DNA of 64,000 bases from assembly GCA_950022655.1 (NCBI GenBank), contig OX465584.1:44560723-44624722 (forward strand), written 5' to 3'. Position 1 is the first letter of the stretch. Each line of letters begins with the position of its first letter. The notes under the pieces are model-generated. The model had not been told where the DNA came from and ran no database searches. It worked only from the letters and a program-made list of their open reading frames with translations. Positions 12,201-21,610 of the stretch are shown one piece after another. The position numbers and the translations under genes were made by a program. The DNA is from Alentia gelatinosa. Taxonomy: Eukaryota; Annelida; Polychaeta; Phyllodocida; Polynoidae.

Positions 12201-15200
12201 TTACGTGCCCCAAAATAGTCACTGGAAAAAGAATTAACAAATAAATCGGGCATTACAAACTTTAATCGCGTCTGAATTCATAAAATTCATAAATAATGAT
12301 TATCAGTATAACATGAATATGAATCACTTTAGGAATTGGCTATTTATATAAATTACTACCAAGTTATGACCGGAAATTGATGTTAGTCCGCACACATTGA
12401 ATTTATGGAACATATTAGAATTGGACCAATATCTATTTGTTGTGGATGACAGACAGTATGATGGCCAGATTGTAGGTGCGGCTATTTGAAGACGGAGCTA
12501 AGACCATCCACTGCCTTGTGTAGGGCCCGGAAAGCCATGTAACCAACTACTTTTACTGAATTCGCTATTCTCAGAAATGTAATTTCACAGAAAATACACC
12601 GGTTAATGAACAATACTTCAGCTTGATTCCGAGATGTATGGATTATCGTCCTATATTTAGATAAAGCCAGAGATTAAAGTTTGCCAGGTTATTCCGCTAA
12701 TTAAAACAATCTATGTACACAGATTATTGTAAATGTCCAAAAAATCTCTGAAAAAAAAAATCATTTGGGAATTACATACACATACGTGTACAAACATACC
12801 GATACTTAAAAGTGGTCAGATTCTGTATACAATTATCAGAATATTAGGTAAAGTTTGTAGATAAATACAAACTTTCAGAATGTTGGTATAGACCTTCCTG
12901 ACACCCCTGTAAACCATTCGAAATATAAATTGTAATACTATGTCTTTATTGCCGTGTAGGATGCCGTCTGTCCGCCGGAGAACGACTATGCCTTGGTACA
13001 CGATGCCTTGCCGGCCGGCAAGATCTCGCGCGTCCGGTCCAACTGCCGCAAGAACCAGGCCGGAGGAGGCTGTAAGTCTGCTACCACTCTCCTAATAGAT
13101 GCATCCTAATGAACCGCCTTCTACTCCTAGATCTAGTTCACTTAATCTTAAGATGTAAGAAGGGAAGCTACACTCTTAAGATTGATTAATGTCCAGAGCC
13201 AAGGCTTTCTAAGTATTGCTACCCCGTGGATGTGTTAGAGCAATGGACGTTCGTATTAAGTGGTATGCTGCTATTTAGTTGATGGTTAGTCATTTACGTA
13301 TTGCAAATTAAAAAGCAACACTTGTGATTTGTAAATATGTTTTTTGGGGGTCATGTTACTGCCTTGTCCGAGAGGATCAGAGTCATCTGAAATCATAATA
13401 TCCGTAACAGCGCAACACTTGAATTGTTTCAAATTCCAAGGGGAAAACCAAATAAATTATGTTTATGTTATATTGAGTTGATATCGATTTGACGAAAGTA
13501 TTGGAATGGAAATGCATGACATTTCTATAGGATTCGCTGTCATTGTTACGTTGGACTGGAACATTTATCTGAATACTATTTGAATTTTTTTTTTCAAATC
13601 AGCTACATGTACAAACCTTTTTACGTTGTGGACCTTCTTGTGACGAGAGGCAAGTAACATGCCCTGCGTCAACATTTAGCTAAAGTGAGTTACTCTGATG
13701 ACATGCACACAATGTTCTGCACGCCTGTGTGCGATGTACTTAGTTATCTGTAGTCGTTCAGCGGGTAACTCATATCAGGGCCTAGTCTGAACTGCCATAT
13801 AATAGTTCAGCCATCGAGTCATTCATGTCAGGGCCCTGTCTGAACTGCTGTATAGTAGTTCCGCCATCGAGTCATTCATGTCTTGGCCCTGTCTGAACTG
13901 CTGTATAGTTGTTCAGTCAGTGAGTAACTCATGTCAGGGCCCGAACTGCTATATAGTTGTTCAGTGAGAGAGTAACTCGTATCAGGACCCCATCTGAAAT
14001 GCTGTATAGTTGTTCAGTCAGTGAGTAACTCCTGTCAGGGCCCTGTCTGAACTGCTGTATAGTAGTTCAGCCGTTGAGTCATTCTTGTCTTGGCCCTGTC
14101 TGAACTGCCGTATAGTAGTTCAGCCATCGAGTCATTCATGTCAGGGCCCAAACTGCTGTATAGTTGTTCTGTCAGTGAGTAACAGGCGTCAGTGCTGATC
14201 TGCTGTGCAGTAGTTCATTCAGAGAGTCATTCATATCAGGGCCCCATCTGAACTGCTGTATAGTAGTTCTGTCACTGAGTAACTCCTGTCAGGGCCCTGT
14301 CTGAACTGCTGTATAGTAGTTCCGCCATCGAGTCATTCATGTCTTGGCCCTGTCTGAACTGCTGTATAGTTGTTCAGTCAGTGAGTAACTCGTGTCAGGG
14401 CCCTGTCTGAACTGCTATATAGTAGTTCTGTCAGTAACTCGTGTCAGGGCTGAACTGCTGGTCGTTGTACTCTGGCCTACTTCTATAGAGCCTTCTCCTC
14501 CTGTGTTTCCGCCGGTAACAGTAGGTGGTGCGGGCAGTGACTCGGACTCCGAGTTCAGCTCGCTGGAGCCTGATCTGCGGAAGGAGGACATTTACTCACG
14601 CGTCAACCGCCGCCCCACGCCCAAAAAGAAGCACAAACCTCGCTACTCGGACAGTAGCCTGCCGCCGCCCCCACTGCCACCCTTCTCAGAGGAACGAAGA
14701 CTCATAGGTCATCAAGGTCAGACTGAGCAGTGTTCTCAGGTCACAGAGTAATGGGCCGCTGGTTATACGAACTATACAACCAATACTACGCCATTTATTT
14801 ATTATTCTCTGCTTTTGTTTATGTATCACTTATTGCAACATTCATCAAGCACTACAACACGCTATACATGGCTTCACTCTCCGAAAAACAGAGATATGGA
14901 TTCTTACGAACATTGCAACTCCTAGATAATTAATAGTTGAGAAGTTTATGAATGGCAATGCAGGTTATATTGTTTCTGCTTATAACATAGCCACCGAAAT
15001 CAAAATCGAAAATGTTTGTTCTCGCAATATAAGGTGACACTGCAAATTACAAAACAACATCGAAATTAAGCTAAGATATAGTTCCTGTAAAGGATAAAAG
15101 CATCAAATAACACTATCCCTACTACGCATCGTCATTTTTGTATACATTTAATTTGTTAACGGTCTTTGATTAAGGTGACATTCCTAATAAATAATTGAAA

Positions 15201-18200
15201 CTTGGACTGTTTATAGTACCTGCAAAATTCAAAGCACCTAGTGTCTCGGAGATATAAGCTTTGCTGGATCTAGAAACACATGCCTGCATGTGTAGGTGTG
15301 TCAAATATCCTTAGACAACCCATGACTTAATCTAGAGTACTGTTAAGATGGCCCCTTCGTCAAATGTCTGAATAGCATTTGAAATATGATATTATCCTAT
15401 ATAGTTGTGTCGTATTTAAAATATATTGATTTTAGTATAATGATGATAAATATTTTGAATTTTCAAATACGAATAACCATTGTTATACAACTGTATGCCA
15501 CGAGGCTGTGACAGGACCTAGTATACTATACTTAAAAATCATGGTTATATAACTATACTACGAAGCTATGAGATTAGCTAGTATGTTAAAGAGGATCGCT
15601 TTATTAAGTACATGTTGTTGCCATAGGATTGGCCCCCTTTTTCCCCCTGATAAAAATAGGTAAAGGTAAAAATTAACATGAATGTAGATATTATCTCAAG
15701 TTGCGTGTGACATGACGTATAACTAATCTAACTTGTCGTAAACTCTACCCCCACATACAGATTCCTTGGTCGTCCGGAGCAACTCCTTCTCGGAGGGCAG
15801 TGAGGGCACGGGCGACGAGCTACACAACCCCAAGAAGCAGAAGAAGCGGCGCTCCTTCCGCAGCAAGAAGACGAAGCCGGCGCCGGAGACGGAGTCGTCG
15901 TCGCCGGTGGCGGGTCAGCCGTGGTCCGACTCGGACCTGGGCACGGCGCCCAGCCCGGCCCTGCGCGGGGCTCACGACGACGACCACGGCTACGACTACC
16001 CGGGACCGCGCGACTACAGCAGCCCGGGCCGGGTAAGTGAGGCAGCCAGAACTCTCCCCTCTGTAAATGTATAGGGGTGAGATTTCCACCTAACCTAAAT
16101 TTATCTCATAGATTCTGTCAAACCCAAAGTAGGTCTAATAGAACTTATTGCAGGTTAAACTAAACAAACAAACAAACTACGCTTCCACCAACTGACTCGA
16201 GTTGATGAACTCTTCTACGTTTCGTAGTGATTTCTTTATGTGTGTCCTTTAGTTTGACATTCCTCTGCTGGACATAAAGAAAGCGGATCGTGCTGTGTTT
16301 CAGTTTTCGTCTTATTCTGTATACAATGATGATATATGCTTTCATGTTAAGTTATGTGATGGTATTTTTAAATGTAAGACATGGATTCCTCTAAAATAAC
16401 GTCATTTTCCCCATGACACTCTGTTGAATAGCCAACTTATTGTTGCCCAGCAATGACCTAACGTTTGGTCGTGCTCCATTTAGAAATACATTCTATCAAA
16501 TCATGCCTCCCAGTGAAAATAAGAATCCACAAATCCCTCGAATAACAACCGAAAATGTAAATACCCTGTTTGTATGTATGTCGTATTGATGTTAATCCAA
16601 ACATGTCATGCAATGTATGCTTGAGCAGTGAGTGCTCTAAAAAACTCACTTTGGTGAGATGACACTCAACATCAATGGAATTTTTTTTTTTTAATCCTTA
16701 AATTTCCAGTAAGTTAACTCGTCTGTATGACGGTCATTAGTAGGTGGTGAATCGGCTGACCTGAGGTGAGGAGTTATATCATTGGCATGTGACAGTAGGA
16801 TCTGTTGTTTTGGCAGGACGGCGACGATACAGAGGAGCTGGTTGAGACAGACGGTAGTGCCTGGCTCAAGAAGAGGTTTAAAATAAAATCAGAGAAGGAC
16901 CCTGATAAATTACGGCGAAAAGAGGAAAAGAAGGCCCGCGACGATGAGCGGCGAAAACTCAAAGAGGAAGTTAGTCTGGTTTCTCATTCACTTCTTTAGA
17001 TGGGACGCCAGTCTTTATTGCAGTTTTCACATTCGAGTTGACAATTAGCAAAAATAAGATTCTGCTACTAGAATAAATTCCAGTACCAGTCTGTTATCTC
17101 GATAAACAGTAAATGATTATTATCGATAAAGAAGAAAGATAGCTTATCTGATTAGTACAAGACGTACAATGCAGAGAGCTTGTATATATAACAAGTTTGG
17201 CAAAATGTAAGTCAGCATCACCATAACTCAGACGTAAAATCGCAGTATTCTACAAGAGATATTCTTGATTTATAGCTCAAATATAGCGAATTCCTGAATC
17301 AAAGTCTGATGTGATTTTATAAATATATATAGGATAATGTTTAAGCACAAAAACGAAAAATTTCATCAGTATATCAGATGAACACTTCTCATGACCGACC
17401 AATCACCGTCCATAGGAAAAACGTCAGAAGGAGGCACAAAAACTTCAGCGGAAGATGAAGAAGAAGGACGGGAAGCTGTCGACCTCGTCAGCCAGCTCGC
17501 TGGGTGCACTGGAGGACATGGCCCAGTCAGACGACAATTTACTGCCACTGTTCGTCGTCAAGTGCATCACCTTCATCGAAGAGGAAGGACTCACTGTGGA
17601 GGGAATCTACCGCGTCCCTGGCAACAAAGCGCATGTCGACCTGCTGCTCGATAGGTTCAAGGAAGGTGAGTGGCTCACCACATGCCTTATATCTGCACAT
17701 AGTGTATGCAATGATAAAATGATATTCCCTAAATGTCATTTTCTGGATCTGAACACGTGACACGGGGTTCTTCTGTACTTTTATTACCCACCGTATACAA
17801 GGTCCTCATTTAAGATGTATGGGGACTCACTAAACCACGACTCATTATATAGAACCTGCCAGATACCATAACTGTGGTATACGGATTCAAATCTGTGGTA
17901 TCCGGACTAAAAACTATGGTATACCGGAAAGTAGCCCCCCTGGTGATATAGAGGAAACAAAAAGTCCCTATTGTTACACGCTTTAATATGGCAATTACTG
18001 GGTTTAATTTATTCGAAACAATAATTAATTCGAAACAATAGTAACCATGCACTCGAACATACAATTAGTAAACAATTGCAACTATCTGCAGAGATAATTC
18101 AGGTAATGTTGAACTGTATTTAATATGATATTAACTTTCATAACACCAGATTACCACCTCACGAATTCTAGAAACCAATTTGGGTTTTGAAAAAGAAATT

Positions 18201-19372
18201 CTGGTTAGATTCTAAAAAAAAGATGTGGTTGATGTCTTCATGAACTGGGGAATATATATGCAGTTTATAACTTTGTCGGTGTTGAACGCTGATGCTCTAT
18301 CTGTGACGACAGCATAAACTACCACCAAACAATCCACCAATCCTGTTGATTGTATTTAACTCAGACCCAAACGTGGACATCCAGTCACTGGACATCCCTG
18401 TCAACGCGGTGGCTACTGCGCTCAAAGGTTTCTTCTCGGAGTTGGCCGAGCCGCTGGTCCCCAGCTACCTGCACAATGACATGATCGAGGCGGCCAGTAT
18501 CCGAGACCGAGCGACTCGGGTCGAGGCTATCCGTGACGTCATGCGCAAACTCCCCAAGGCCAACTGGCTGGTGCTCAACTACCTCGTCGACCATATCAAC
18601 AAGTAAGCCCACCCACCACTCCCTCCTGCAAGTGGTGGACACACTGATACTATAAAATGTGATCGAGTCGGAGCAGATCTATGCATCCGAACAACGGTTA
18701 TTGTTATGTGATTAAACTCGAAAATGTGGATGATGTAAGTTATAAATGGCAAGAAACATGCCTCATATGGGGACACTGAAATTTTAATGCAATTTCGAAT
18801 TTTAGGGGGACTGAATTCTGAAATTGTAATTAGGATAGGATGGTCTTCGGCACCCAGGTCTTAATAATTAAGATAAGGTTCTTTTGACGTTTTCTTTCAA
18901 AGCTGATAATGTTTATTCTGAATAGATATGTCACTTTTTTTCTAAAATGATCAAGAATTATAGTTATGTGTTGATTACTGATTTTTTTAAAACTTAAGTT
19001 TTATGAAAAAGTGATAATTTAAATAACCCCCCGAACTTAACAAATAGACAAAATAAGACTGATCAACGATTTCAAAGTCCCAGGCGGTCTCTTTGTATAA
19101 AAATATAAATAGTTGAAATTTAATTTGACATGGTTTATTATAGGATTAGTAATAATATTGTGTGTGTGGTTCTCGTGCGCAGGGTGACGGAGCACGCGGC
19201 TGAAAACAGCATGGACAGTAAGAACCTGGCCATCTGCTGGTGGCCCACGTTACTGCGGCCAGAGTTCACGTCCTTCGAGAAGATGACCATGGTCTCCAAG
19301 TACTTGGAGGAGATCATCCAGTGCGTCATCGACTACTCTGGTTACTTCTTCTACGGGGAGAACGAGCTATAG
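3049..19372 (+). CDS. ARHGAP35: p190-type RhoGAP gene, 3' thirteen coding exons (5' part outside window)
   Basis: GTPase-activating protein for Rho-family small GTPases, acting in the cytoplasm on actin and adhesion signalling. Thirteen exons with GT/AG borders join in one unbroken frame (about 805 residues; the first exon starts with 2 nt of a split codon). The last three exons encode a RhoGAP domain: LPLFVVKC, the arginine finger in GIYRVPGNK (Arg codon at 17611-17613), FFSELAEPLVP, and the K-N-L-x-I-C-W-W-P-T-L-L-R-P block. Upstream are serine/tyrosine-rich linkers, a proline-rich LPPPPLPPF stretch and a highly basic charged segment just before the GAP domain, in the position of the p190 polybasic region. 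The order PIEIGDYAQV-DAV-ENDYALVHD-GK resembles the vertebrate p190A tyrosine-phosphorylation region. Vertebrates have two paralogues (ARHGAP35, ARHGAP5), so the symbol is a family-level call. The GTPase and FF domains normally present in p190 are not in the window. The ORF ends directly after the GAP domain. Confidence 0.9.
3302..3479. mobile_element. MITE with TAA target duplication (178 bp)
   Basis: Terminal inverted repeats GGGGCCATCCATAAAGTAC and GTACTTTATGGATGGCCCC bracket a C-rich, CCACCCCCACCC-like interior. TAA flanks both sides (3299-3301 and 3480-3482), consistent with a 3-bp target duplication as made by PIF/Harbinger-type transposases. No ORF. It sits 30 bp downstream of a RhoGAP splice donor. 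TIRs of this kind are known from repeats in many animal genomes. Confidence 0.85.
4243..4451 (+). CDS. ARHGAP35: RhoGAP exon b (tyrosine/acidic-serine linker)
   Basis: Acceptor TTGCTCACAG ends at 4242; donor CAG|GTCAGT follows 4451. It begins with 1 nt and ends with 1 nt of split codons (209 bp). Codes for PVYDTPHMDPGSESDD, DELYSEIPSRD and IKPSHVKNKRN. YDTP fits the YxxP pattern that SH2 domains such as RasGAP or Crk can bind when phosphorylated; that use is inference. GC-rich compared with the flanking introns. Confidence 0.85.
4569..4692. mobile_element. Hairpin MITE 1 in RhoGAP intron
   Basis: Perfect 14-bp inverted ends TTATCTTAGCCTGG (4569-4582) and CCAGGCTAAGATAA (4679-4692) around about 100 bp without ORFs. 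Probable non-autonomous DNA element; superfamily unknown. Confidence 0.65.
4714..4833. mobile_element. Hairpin MITE 2, adjacent foldback
   Basis: Arms of about 34 bp fold back on each other: left TCGCCATCTCGTTTGGAG matches the complement of right CTCCAAACTCGATGGCGA with a few mismatches, extended by TTGGTATGAGTCC versus GGACACAGACCAA. It lies 22 bp from the previous hairpin. Confidence 0.65.
5455..5652 (+). CDS. ARHGAP35: RhoGAP exon c (serine-rich linker)
   Basis: Acceptor GTTTGGCAG ends at 5454; donor GAAG|GTGACT follows 5652. 198 bp, entering with 2 nt and leaving with 1 nt. Encodes ERYRKSFPSASSSFASF, a TDTDSSLSTPK stretch and RGFESLEPHYQFRKSSS. Disordered, phosphorylatable composition with no fold recognised. 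Confidence 0.85.
5653..6966 (+). other. RhoGAP intron, no feature recognised
   Basis: AT-rich intron between exons c and d. It contains a GT run near 5960 and a GGT trinucleotide run at about 6822-6845. No coding or RNA gene recognised. Confidence 0.5.
6967..7071 (+). CDS. ARHGAP35: RhoGAP exon d
   Basis: Acceptor CCCATATAG ends at 6966; donor ACTG|GTGACT follows 7071. 105 bp (2+34x3+1). Encodes GWHINSTIERIGRKLTKSS followed by an Ala/Thr/Pro linker. Phase fits both neighbours. Confidence 0.85.
7072..9556 (+). other. RhoGAP intron with a local direct duplication
   Basis: No gene recognised. About 70-80 bp starting at 8950 (CAAAGAGGATCC to AACTGTTCACACATAATAG) recurs from 9046 (CAAAGAAGATCC to AACTGTTCACACGTTATAG), a diverged tandem duplication with about 96-bp spacing. 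Confidence 0.55.
9557..9687 (+). CDS. ARHGAP35: RhoGAP exon e
   Basis: Acceptor TATTTTTCAG ends at 9556; donor CCAAG|GTCTGT follows 9687. 131 bp, entering with 2 nt and leaving in phase 0. Encodes GWGYEDAACDANVPLLSQ, ENPAYEAGSKPP and a lysine/proline-rich end (HPKPKLPVKAK). Confidence 0.8.
10545..10688 (+). CDS. ARHGAP35: RhoGAP exon f
   Basis: Acceptor TATCGCTGCAG ends at 10544; donor AGG|GTGAGT follows 10688. 144 bp, phase 0 at both ends. Encodes PLDPTKYQEVQRVLNRN and ends in PIEIGDYAQVR, which parallels the segment just before the regulatory tyrosine of vertebrate p190A. Confidence 0.85.
10689..12959 (+). other. RhoGAP intron, purine-biased in its first 700 bp
   Basis: From about 10700 to 11420 the plus strand is notably rich in A and G with few C, unlike the rest of the intron, and has no long ORF. 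It may be a decayed retroposed insertion, but no domain is readable. The remainder is ordinary AT-rich intron. Confidence 0.4.
12960..13071 (+). CDS. ARHGAP35: RhoGAP exon g (candidate regulatory tyrosine)
   Basis: Acceptor TTGCCGTGTAG ends at 12959; donor GCT|GTAAGT follows 13071. 112 bp, enters in phase 0 and leaves with 1 nt. Encodes DAVCPPENDYALVHDALPAG and then KISRVRSNCRKN. The Tyr codon at 12987-12989 lies where vertebrate p190A has its main Src-family phosphotyrosine (family context xIYSVPHD..GK); the YxxP proline is replaced here (YALV). Confidence 0.85.
13735..14460. repeat. 53-bp minisatellite just upstream of RhoGAP exon h
   Basis: About 13 diverged units built on CAGGGCCCTGTCTGAACTGC, TGTATAGTAGTTCAGYCA and GAGTMAYTCATGT; for example CCATCGAGTCATTCATGTC starts at 13811 and at 13864. 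Units alternate between variants (AGTCATTCATGTC versus AGTAACTCGTGTC). The array ends about 60 bp before the exon acceptor, so repeat sequence adjoins or contains the branch-point region. Confidence 0.9.
14522..14716 (+). CDS. ARHGAP35: RhoGAP exon h (proline-rich; alternative borders)
   Basis: Encodes GSDSDSEFSSLEPDL, KEDIYSRVNRRPTPKKK and LPPPPLPPFSEERR (a possible SH3 ligand). Two acceptors 3 nt apart (CAG at 14519-14521, TAG at 14522-14524) and two donors 9 nt apart (ATAG|GTCATC after 14707, CAAG|GTCAGA after 14716) all keep the frame. The outer pair is preferred because CAG acceptors are usually favoured and CAAG|GTCAGA is the better donor. The exon starts about 60 bp after a 53-bp minisatellite. 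Confidence 0.8.
14717..15760 (+). other. RhoGAP intron with short diverged duplication
   Basis: AT-rich. About 50 bp around 15477 (ACCATTGTTATACAACTGTA) recurs in altered form around 15540 (ATGGTTATATAACTATACTA). Nothing else recognised. Confidence 0.45.
15761..16032 (+). CDS. ARHGAP35: RhoGAP exon i (basic and disordered linker)
   Basis: Acceptor CCACATACAG ends at 15760; donor CGG|GTAAGT follows 16032. 272 bp, very GC-rich. Encodes DSLVVRSNSFSEGSEGTGDE, a basic run (KKQKKRRSFRSKK) and an Asp/Tyr/Pro-rich end. SNSFSEGSEG..EL parallels a serine-rich block of vertebrate p190A. Arg-rich ORFs in the other frames are shadows of this composition. Confidence 0.85.
16817..16969 (+). CDS. ARHGAP35: RhoGAP exon j (polybasic/charged helix)
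   Basis: Acceptor GTTTTGGCAG ends at 16816; donor GAA|GTTAGT follows 16969. 153 bp, phase 0 at both ends. Encodes DGDDTEELVETDGSAWLKKR and then a long Lys/Arg/Glu helix (LRRKEEKKARDDERRKLKEE) that continues into the next exon. The position, just N-terminal to the GAP domain, matches the lipid-sensitive polybasic region of p190 proteins. Confidence 0.85.
17416..17665 (+). CDS. ARHGAP35: RhoGAP exon k (start of GAP domain, arginine finger)
   Basis: Acceptor GTCCATAG ends at 17415; donor GAAG|GTGAGT follows 17665. 250 bp, enters in phase 0 and leaves with 1 nt. The first 20 residues finish the charged helix (EKRQKEAQKLQRKMKKKDGK); after a serine linker the GAP domain begins at LLPLFVVKCITFIEEEGL. 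The catalytic arginine is in VEGIYRVPGNK. Confidence 0.95.
17666..18364 (+). other. RhoGAP intron, no gene
   Basis: Contains a short run of related GGTATACGGATTC/GGTATCCGGAC motifs at about 17870-17930; otherwise AT-rich intron. Confidence 0.5.
18365..18602 (+). CDS. ARHGAP35: RhoGAP exon l (central GAP domain)
   Basis: Acceptor TTAACTCAG ends at 18364; donor CAACAA|GTAAGC follows 18602. 238 bp (2+78x3+2). Encodes VNAVATALKGFFSELAEPLV with the conserved lysine and FF..L..PL(V/I)P signature, then helices ending in NYLVDHIN. Confidence 0.95.
19183..19372 (+). CDS. ARHGAP35: RhoGAP exon m (end of GAP domain and stop)
   Basis: Acceptor CGTGCGCAG ends at 19182; stop TAG at 19370-19372. Encodes KVTEHAAENSMDSKNLAICW, then WPTLLRPEF and the terminal SGYFFYGENEL. 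The conserved Asn of the NLAICWWP block is present. Translation stops right after the GAP fold, without a proline-rich tail. Confidence 0.95.
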
Positions 19373-21610
19373 GGGTGACTCCACCGGTTGGCTACCACCA
19401 CCACCGCTAACACCACCACCACCGACATCAGCGTTTCCGCTTGTGATGATGACGTCATTGGCATGACGTCATATTTGTTATGGTGACATGTTCCCAGGGC
19501 TGCGGGCAGCATATCTACTGGCTGAGAGCCGGTACCATTCTCTACACATGTGATGGCGTGGCGCCCACGCTACCCACAGGAGTACGTGTACGTGCGCTGC
19601 ACGTGGCCACGTGCACCGACACGTGCTCGTGGACGGGATGATAAACAGCATGTGGAATTTATGAAAAGAGACTGATTTTTTTTTGTTACCATGATTAGTA
19701 GTGTACGGACGAGTCCTTACACGACAAGATGTGAATGCTTGGCAGTTCAGCTCCGCCTCCATCACTGTCTCTGACAGATGCTAGTCTCCGGCACATCAGG
19801 ACCGACACACAAGTCCTGCTTCCTGACCTCTGACCTTTAGGCATGGCAGCGCGGCGGGCAGACGAGACTGTGTAAACCGCCGACACCATGCTCTGTATTC
19901 AGTGAAGAAATGTCTCATGAGTTAGCACACTTCCACAGGCAGAGGGCACACCAGTAGGCAATGCAAAAGGAGTTTACGTCCTAGGCTCCAGGCTGCTATC
20001 ACACCCCACAGGAATACGTGTGCGTGTTTTCTCTCCCTCTCTCTCCTCCTGAGTATAGAGCAGCATGGACTAATGTGCTCTGAGTCTAGAGGCCCATGTT
20101 AATTAATTGGTTAATCAGTCAATCAGGAGCACAAATTCTTACCCCCAGTGTCCAAGCTGGGACAGAGGGAGAACACGTGGATTTACTTGCTCTATTTACT
20201 GACCTGGGACCTCTCTGTGGCTCACACCGAAGATCCAGTCTCTATAGATATATATAAATATAAATATATAAATAAATGTGTGTGTATATATAAACAGATG
20301 GAGCGGTGTCTGCAGTGTAACTTGGCGTGACACCTTCCATCCGTGAGTTCCCCTACTTGTCGTCCACACGTTGGTTATTGTCTAATGTCAGAACGGTGCT
20401 TCGTCAACATTTCCTGCGGTGTGTAATATCTTTTTTTATTTTAATGAAGAAGGGAAACAAAAAAGATGTTTTCCTTGGCCTTCTTCGTCTTGGAAGAAGA
20501 CTGTTGTGAGCTATGTATCGGACCGATTTGCGGTCTTTATTGTTGATATGATAGGCTGATGATCATTTGTTTCTAGAACGACTGAAGCCGAAGGCTTCAG
20601 CTGCGAAATGCAATTCCCTTGACCCGATTCCCTTTTCCTTTTGCACCACCCATCACCCTATTCCCTCCAGGGTTCCCAAAGTCATGGAAAATCTGCAGAC
20701 TAATATTGACATGAAAAGGTTATAAAGAATGGAAGGAAATATGAGAAACTGTCCTCACAATAAAACAAATTTGTTCAGTCATGCCAATTTTACATTTGTT
20801 ATATTTGTTGGAATCTTGAAATATATTGCACCGGATACATCCAGGGCTGTTTAATTTATCTAACAATTTATGATTATGAATTAAGGTAGTCATAAAAAAA
20901 TCATCACGTTGGGTTAGTTATTTCATTGATAATGGTATTGCCATTGGAGTTAAAATGATTAAATGTAAAATATATATATGGTTAATCCCGTTATAGAGAG
21001 TGGGGTTATATTAAAGTGTGACGGGTTACTCTCCGTGACTTGGCGTGGGAACCCTGGTCCCCTGCGCCCCGTCCCCTGCATTGTGTAGTATTAACCAGTC
21101 CGTCTGTGCTGTCTCCGGCATCTTCCTGCAGTCCTACATCTGTTCATTGCTCACTGGGAGTCGTCAACGCGTGCCATGAGTGATACACGCTGCACCACTC
21201 GCCGCTCACTTGTCCTTTTCACACCTTTATCATCATTATTATATATACATGTGTGTTTCCCTACATGTTTTTAACGTCACAGCAAGGCCCTGCCCCTATG
21301 CACAGCCTTTTTGGCCAACTGCTGGGCTGCCTCAGCCTACCCAACCTTAAACCATGTTACTGTAATAAGAGGCTGACGAGGTCGAAAGTTATTAACGGTG
21401 TTTAAGTAGCAATCCCGCACCACCACCACTACCACAAACTACTACTACCAGTACCTCGCATTACCTACAAACCTAGTCGCTCACCCACGTGGATGAAAGT
21501 CGCCATGACGTTTCGCCGGCGTTATAATGTATCAGTCTGTAAATTAGGTTCGTTGGACGAAAGGGGTTCACCCCTGAATTTTGGAGGCTGGAGGATAAAT
21601 AAAGTGGCAA
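19373..21610 (+). other. Probable 3' UTR and downstream flank of the RhoGAP gene
   Basis: No coding potential seen after the stop. ACC trinucleotide repeats occur at about 19395-19432. AATAAA hexamers at 20271-20276, 20759-20764 and 21598-21603 are candidate poly(A) signals; which is used cannot be told. A short hairpin CTGAAGCC-gaa-GGCTTCAG lies at about 20583-20601. The UTR end is inference. Confidence 0.45.

Noticed and set aside
15800..16089. Arg-rich and Arg/Val-rich ORFs on both strands
   Set aside because: Alternative frames of the GC-rich RhoGAP exon i.
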